From assembly GCA_947034885.2 (NCBI GenBank), contig OX344755.2:22327052-22391051 (forward strand): a stretch of 64,000 nt of DNA, written 5' to 3'. Below the pieces are notes generated by a model. It was given only the letters and a program-made list of their open reading frames with translations. It was not told the DNA's origin and made no database searches. The position numbers were made by a program, and so were the translations under genes. The stretch is from Thuidium tamariscinum (lineage: Eukaryota > Streptophyta > Bryopsida > Hypnales > Thuidiaceae). Shown one piece after another: positions 58,717 through 64,000 of the stretch. How positions within the stretch are numbered: the stretch's first letter is position 1; each line of letters starts with the position of its first letter.

Positions 58717-59643
58717 TTAACCCCTAAAGGACCACGGCCGTTTTTCAACCCAAAACCACTCAAAACTGCCATTTTTGTTCCATTCATCCATGAAAAACAA
58801 AAAAACTAAATTTTTAGAATCTAACCATAGGATCTTGAACTTTACTTAACTAAGATGATGTGGTGAAAATTTCATGAAGTTTGACCGTATAGATAGGAAG
58901 ATATGAGCATTCAAAGTTAGAAAACAAAGTTTTCTTAAACACTAGTTTGCAACTTCAAATGACTTTGTCCTCCATTTATGTAATCTTTTTGCACTACAGA
59001 CCTTGAATTAAAATTTTTTTATTGAGAAATTGAGCTAAGAGCTTAGGAAAAAAAATTCACAAAATAAAGACTTTTTGTCATTCTTTAAAAAATTGTCAAG
59101 TAGATGTAGGTCCAAGATTGAAAGAAAAACTAAATTGCAAATATCTCATAGATGGAATTGAAACACAATAATCCCAATGGTGAGATTGTTCTAGAAAACA
59201 AAATCAACCTTGTCCAACAATTTTTTTTTTAAAATTGTGGAAATTGCATTCACAAATGAATCCTAGAAGTTATTTTTTCAAGAAGATGCTTAGATTGCCC
59301 GAAAAACAAGATTGTTCATAACTTTCACATTACTAATCCAAATGGAATGAATCAAAGCTTTACTTGTAGACAAAAATATAATCTATAAGAAAAAAAAATT
59401 ATTTTTTTAATTTTGAAGTTTCTGTAGATTTTTTTTCTGCCCGGCAACATAAAAATAATGTTTATGATGGCATAACTTTTGCTCCCGGTCACCAATTGAA
59501 AAAAAATGAATATTTCCACGGAGCTAATCAGTTTTTTTATCTTATGTGAAAATTTCAATAAAATTCATTAAAAATTGAAGTCACAAGTACTTGCCCTAAT
59601 TCTTAAAGTTCCCCGAGGGGACTCTTGGTCCTTTAGGGGTTAA
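58717..59643. mobile_element. piggyBac-type MITE (927 bp), best-preserved ends
   Basis: Ends of 18 bp match perfectly as inverted repeats: TTAACCCCTAAAGGACCA at 58,717 and its inverse ending at 59,643. The outer TTAA is the expected target duplication. A subterminal hairpin (AGTTCCCCGAGGGGACT) lies inside the right end. The interior is collinear, inverted, with the copy at 18,610-19,541. It sits between the convergent kinase-like and hAT genes and is non-coding. Confidence 0.92.
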
Positions 59644-60024
59644 TTCAGTACTTTCAATCATTTTCTCCATATTCCAGATTACATTTGTTTTCTTGTACAT
59701 GGCAAAATTCATAATGATCTCAAAATATCCAAGCATGTAGGTAACCAGTTTCAAAGAATGAATCCAAATTTAAGAGTATAGAACACATGGCAAACGACAA
59801 AGCAAATATTTCCATTTCTTGGGACAAATATCCATAAATGGATCCGTTGTTGCGTTGTAGAATTTGTGACATGTGAAGATAAAAAATTTCTACCCATGCG
59901 CCCTACATGAGCACAGGAAGCATGTGTAGTATTTATAATTAATGCCGAATTTCACATGCAAGGTATTCAGCCTTACACAATATTACATAAGATGACATGG
60001 AGACATTTTTTTCCCTAGATGCTC
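59644..60024. other. 3' flank of the hAT gene
   Basis: AT-rich, about 380 bp, containing possible polyadenylation regions for the minus-strand hAT gene. No hAT terminal sequence (CAGGG...) was found here, so the element does not end in this interval. Confidence 0.4.
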
Positions 60025-63000
60025 TCAACGTCTTGCACGTGTACGATTAGGAGCCATGCTCCTTGCAGCAGCCTCTCGCGTGGTTGCTTGATTGTCTTGA
60101 GGTGCAGGTGGAGGACCTCTACGAGTCCCTCTATAATCACTATCTCCCGGAACTTCACCATCTTCACCTATACTAGGACCCATGGATTCATCATCATGAT
60201 TGGACGTTGCCCTACCGACTTCGCTTGGTGAGTTGTCAGGGCTGTCTGAGCCTTCACCTGCTATAGAAGCCAATCTGCGGATTGTTCGCCCTCCTACTCC
60301 ATCTCTAGCGGTATCCACACTGGGCCCCGTCGGTCCAGGGAGAAGACCTTCGCGGAGAAATGGTATACTCGCCGCTTCTTCCCTTCTTAGCCTTCTACGT
60401 GTTCTTCTACTCACTCGTTCATTGGTAGGGCTTTCTTCACGTGGCCGCGGGCGTCGATTAGTAGTGCGTGTAGGCGGTGCAACGGGTTGTTCTGAGGATG
60501 GAGGTGCATTCCTTCGCTCGGTCATATTTAGAGTTGGGAAGAGACCGGCCAATCGTGTACCGACTGATGGAGTTTCTTGGTTGGGGCGGACTCTAGAAGA
60601 TGAAGGCCGTGCTGAAATTTGGACGGGTGGATCATCCAAGCTAGGCGCTTGTGGTCGCACGCCGATCGTGTCTCGAAGCAATGTGCGAAAGTCTATCTCG
60701 ACACCAATGGGGGATCTGTGGCTACGAGTGTTCCGCGCCACTCGGGGATCTGTGGCAACGACCTCATCTTCGCCTTGTCTTTCTACCACAACGACATGTT
60801 CATGTCTCCGGGTACGCATTTCTTCTTCAATCGGCCCTATAACCGGCGAAGGTGGGGCTTCAACCCCTTCGTTTTGATTTCCACCACTTGACCCCGCAAT
60901 CGATGTACGTGGCATCCATGACGGACTGCCATCATTTCCCCCGTTGTCATTTCCATCCTCATCTCCCCCGTGGTCATTTCCATCATTATCCGCGCCATCA
61001 AAGTCAAATACGGACTCGTCAATTAGGGGACCCCTTTCTTGCCTTTCACCCAAAGGCCGAAATGGTGGATCATCATCGCCATTGGAACTGTCGTCTGAGT
61101 CATCGTTGTTAGCGTCTGACATAACCGAACCACGATCCAAGCCATCTGATTCGGTTGTCATGGAATCTTCGGACAACATGTTCTCAGTGTACCATCGTGC
61201 TGCATCCGCCGCACCCCTTTCCCTGAGAGTCCTCGAATTGGTATAAATGTAAACCAATTCCTCCGCGCGCTCAGATGTCAATCTGTTGCGAGACTTGCTG
61301 TGGACAAATGAATACATGCTCCAATTGCGTTCGCATGATGATGCGGAACATACTTGTGCGAGGATCCTTCTTGCAATAGGTGCAAGCGTATGAGCAGCGG
61401 CTCCGAGAAGATCCCACCATTCATGCGGCTCCAAATTCAAAGTATTCACATCGGGAAGTCCAGCGAACATGCCTCGGCGGTCTCGAAAGGATTGGTACTC
61501 AAACAAAGCGGCTGCATATCCCAACCCTCCAACTGCCAATTTGCGTAGTACTCTAAGAATGGCCTCCTTTGCCTCGTTATCGTCTATTAGTATAATTTCA
61601 TCAAGGAGGAATGGATTGAGCAGGGCAGCTGCGTAGTGCAAATCAGTCTTCATCAAATCCCATCGTTCGTAAAACGCGTATTCAACACGGTCCGCATAAT
61701 TTGCCTCCAATGAAAATGGTCGATTCCTCAAAGCCAAAACATGCTTTTCTAGCTTCTTCATCACGATCCATGCTTTGCCCATGACCGGATGTTTTCCATC
61801 AAACTCTCGAAGAGCCACCAACACAGGCTCTACCATATGCACAAAGTTGAGACACCTCCTCCAGAACTCGTCCTTTCGAACCCTACGTCGAACCTTTTCT
61901 GCCTTATTGTGTATTGCAGCGTTCGAGGACCTCACATATTCGTTCCACTGCGGATCATGGACTGTAGATTCCACGGCTTCCTTGACCTCGGCCAAACGCT
62001 CGATCATGAGGAACATGGTCGCAAAACGTGTCTCAATGGGATTCTTCAACATGAGGTTAGGAGAATGTCGTCGGAAAATGGCGAGTGGCATGTGATGCGT
62101 GCGAATGAATTTCACGATTGATTTTGCTTTCTTCACCATTTTGACCACCCAAAGTTGCTTGCCCCAATCTTCAAGTAGAAGGTCAAGTGCATGCGCGGAA
62201 CAACCTTGGAAATATAGGTGAGGGAATTCGCGAGTAATTTGAGTACCAGCCAAACGCATGTTTGGCGCATTGTCCGTACAAACTTGCACCACATTCTGTC
62301 CCCCCACCGCGTCAATGTAATCGATCATGCGATTAGCCACATAAACAGCGTCTTTGCTTTCGCCTGTAGTGTCCACCGATCCCAAAAATACTTCTCCACT
62401 CGTGCACGACAACATTACATTGATCAATGGCCGATGGCTGACATTGTCCCATCCGTCAGAACATATAGTGACACCGTACTTGTGGATAGGCCCCTTTGTC
62501 TTCTCCGCTACCAGTGCAGCCACTTCCTCCTTTGTTTATGTCATGAGCTTCGTACGTATGGCATTGTAAGGTGGAGGTTTGTAAAGAACTCTGGACTCGG
62601 AGGTTGATTTCACGGCATCCACAAAAGCGGGGTGTCTCACCACATTGAATGGGATATTTGCTTCGTAGAAAAACTTTGCCCACTTCTTGTCTAGTACTTG
62701 CTTTTTGGATGTGTCCATCCCTTCTTGTACGGATAATTGCCTCAGCGGTCGACTATGGGTCGAAGAAGGGACAGGCGCCTCTGATGATCGAACTTGAGAA
62801 TTTTGGCCCAAAGTATTTCCTCCCCCTCCACTAATTGAGATTGAAGCATTGGGTAATTCTTGATCACGTACCACCCTCGTTGGATTCGATGACGGTGATG
62901 TCACTTCCACATCATGTTCCTCTTCGTCTTCGGAGACCGTAGGAACATTCCCCCCACAATTGAAAAACATAGCCTTCATTGCTGCACTGGCCTTGTTGCA

Positions 63001-63159
63001 CATTCTCACTCCGGGGAGGGTGTCATTTCGTCTATAACCCAAGTGGAAAAGCAAGCGATCCTTGCGGTAACTAATCTTCGTTTTGCAGAACTTGCATTCC
63101 ACTTTCCCATCCTCTTGTAGCCTGTACCAGGGTTCCCATTGTGTCCTCCCCCCTCCCAT
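60025..63159 (-). pseudogene. hAT transposase gene (BED finger, DUF659, dimerisation domain) with one in-frame TAA
   Basis: From ATG 63,159 one frame of 1045 codons runs to 60,025 with a single TAA at 62,536-62,538 (RTKLMT, stop, TKEEVAAL). The N-terminus has a BED zinc finger (CKFCKTKISYRKDRLLFH ... MC). After the TAA come the DUF659-type RNase H fold and hAT dimerisation domain. Counting from GTG 62,523, catalytic acids are D23 (CSDGW), D84 (CTDNAP) and E398 (SCERNWS). The last roughly 390 residues are an unusual acidic, Arg/Pro-rich, disordered tail. The TAA could derive from CAA by a C-to-T change. A leader intron (63,243-63,186) precedes the ATG. Apart from that stop the gene looks whole, so it is either freshly inactivated or read through. 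Confidence 0.88.
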
Positions 63160-63185
63160 TGCTCCCACTGGTTCTTCACTTGAAA

Positions 63186-63243
63186 CTGCACAAACAAAAC
63201 AGGTTAGTATTCAGTTTGGATGTGATGTGGAAATAACACTTAC
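63186..63243 (-). other. Leader intron of the hAT gene
   Basis: On the minus strand a GTAAGT donor begins at 63,243 and TTTTGTTTGTGCAG ends at 63,186, giving a 58-bp intron shortly before the ATG. It mirrors the leader intron of the kinase-like gene at 56,843. Confidence 0.6.
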
Positions 63244-63371
63244 TGCTTTCACAGCAAGTGTTCCTCCCACACACTCTTCTTGGACTTCACTCTAGTGCAA
63301 TGGCTGTGTGCCAACCAGGTCATAAGAGCAGAGATCAGCAAGGAAAAGTGACCTTCAAATACACGGCTTGT

Positions 63372-63379
63372 GCTATATA
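63372..63379 (-). promoter_or_regulatory. TATA box of the hAT gene
   Basis: The minus strand reads CAGTATATAGCAC, about 210 bp before the ATG and just downstream of GC array F. The spacing is very like that of the kinase-like and RING genes. Confidence 0.6.
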
Positions 63380-63389
63380 CTGTGAAGGC

Positions 63390-64000
63390 CTGGCAGCAGT
63401 CGTCCAGTCGACGGCCTGTCCGTTGGCGCACTGTGGACAGCCGCGGACGGGACGTCGTGGCCGTCCCTGCAGACGCTCTGGCCGTCCAGCGGACGTCCCG
63501 CTGTCCAAACGACGGCCTGGCCGTCCCCGCAGCGTGGACGGACTCTGGACGCCGTGACCGTCCGCTGAACGGAAAACTGTCGAGGCGACGGCCTGGCCGT
63601 CCGGTCGAAGTGCACAAGCCGCGGACGCTCTGGCCGTCCCCGCTGCGTGGACGGACTCTGGACGCCGTGACCGTCCGCTGAACAGAAAACTGTCGAGGCG
63701 ACGGCTTGGCCGTCCCGTCGAAGTGCACAAGCCGCGGACGCTCTGGCCGTCCCCGCTGCGTGGACGGACTCTGGACCCCGTGACCGTCCGCTGAACGGAA
63801 AACTGTCGAGGCGACGACCTGGCCGTCCCGTCGAAGTGCACAAGCCGCGGACGCTCTGGCCGTCCCCGCTGCGTGGACGGACTCTGGACGCCGTGACCGT
63901 CCGCTGAACAGAAAACTGTCGAGGCGACGGCCTGGCCGTCGCGCCTAAACCCTAAAGCCGCGGACGCTCTGTCCGTCCACGCGACGGCCAGTCGTCGAGG
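63390..64000. repeat. GC-rich array F: 113-bp tandem repeat upstream of the hAT gene
   Basis: AAAACTGTCGAGGCGACG recurs at 63,573, 63,686, 63,799 and 63,912, an exact 113-bp period. Each unit holds AAGCCGCGGACGCTCTGGCC and GACGGACTCTGGAC. Units differ by only a few bases. The array continues past the window edge. Near 63,952 a CCTAAACCCTAAA telomere-like word interrupts it. Frames across it on both strands are artefacts. Confidence 0.95.

Noticed and set aside
60200-60877. 225-codon plus-strand frame
   Set aside because: It is antisense to the disordered tail of the hAT protein, and the sense frame is far longer and carries the family domains.
63249-63843. Several overlapping long frames on both strands
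   Set aside because: They all lie within the 113-bp GC tandem repeat and are just the repeat translated. High CpG content removes stop codons.
63573-63930. Regularly spaced repeats that could suggest a CRISPR array
   Set aside because: Units are contiguous 113-bp tandem repeats without unique spacers, and the genome is clearly a plant's.

Overview
The window is nuclear DNA of a plant. It has spliced genes with GT-AG introns, short arrays of the plant telomere unit CCCTAAA, a plant-type CACTA (En/Spm) transposon and plant hAT proteins. An AT-rich background with sharply bounded GC-rich blocks, plus a piggyBac transposase (uncommon in flowering plants), leans towards a non-flowering lineage such as a bryophyte or gymnosperm. 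I cannot name the species. Most of the window is transposons, often nested, and only one likely host gene (a CPBP-family membrane protein at 4.9-5.7 kb) stands out.

Layout. 1-17 kb: AT-rich DNA with TTAA-ended piggyBac-type MITEs, a second MITE family, a 1.4-kb foldback repeat and the CPBP gene. 17-22 kb: a GC-rich CpG array, a TTAA-ended MITE, a protein-kinase-like gene with two in-frame stops, and a second GC array at its promoter. 22-27 kb: AT-rich with an unrecognised split gene. 27-32.5 kb: an unrecognised coding region interrupted by a 798-bp hAT-type foldback MITE with a perfect 8-bp target duplication. 33-34.6 kb: a spliced, transposase-like gene of unassigned family. 34.8-39.2 kb: a GC-rich piggyBac element with an intact-looking DDD transposase. 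39.2-47.06 kb: a CACTA element. Its eight-exon gene closes in frame over 1149 codons and joins an En/Spm TNPA-like domain to a plant HAD/NIF-like domain. At 47,060 a hAT-type GC end cuts into it. 47.6-49 kb and 54.3-54.8 kb: AT-rich degenerate repeats in opposite orientation. 49.3-52.7 kb: a RING-finger gene with its GC array. 55.97-64 kb: telomere-like units, GC array, an intact kinase-like gene, a TTAA MITE, a convergent hAT transposase gene and a 113-bp tandem GC array.

The most unusual system is a set of four genes: two related kinase-like genes, one RING gene and one BED-hAT transposase. Each sits directly downstream of a GACGGCC-type CpG array ending at a TATA box. Three show an intron or splice acceptor just before the start codon, and the main reading frames are intronless. 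In three of the four the only visible damage is one or two in-frame stop codons. The kinase and hAT genes at 56-64 kb face each other between two such arrays and may form one composite transposon with cargo.
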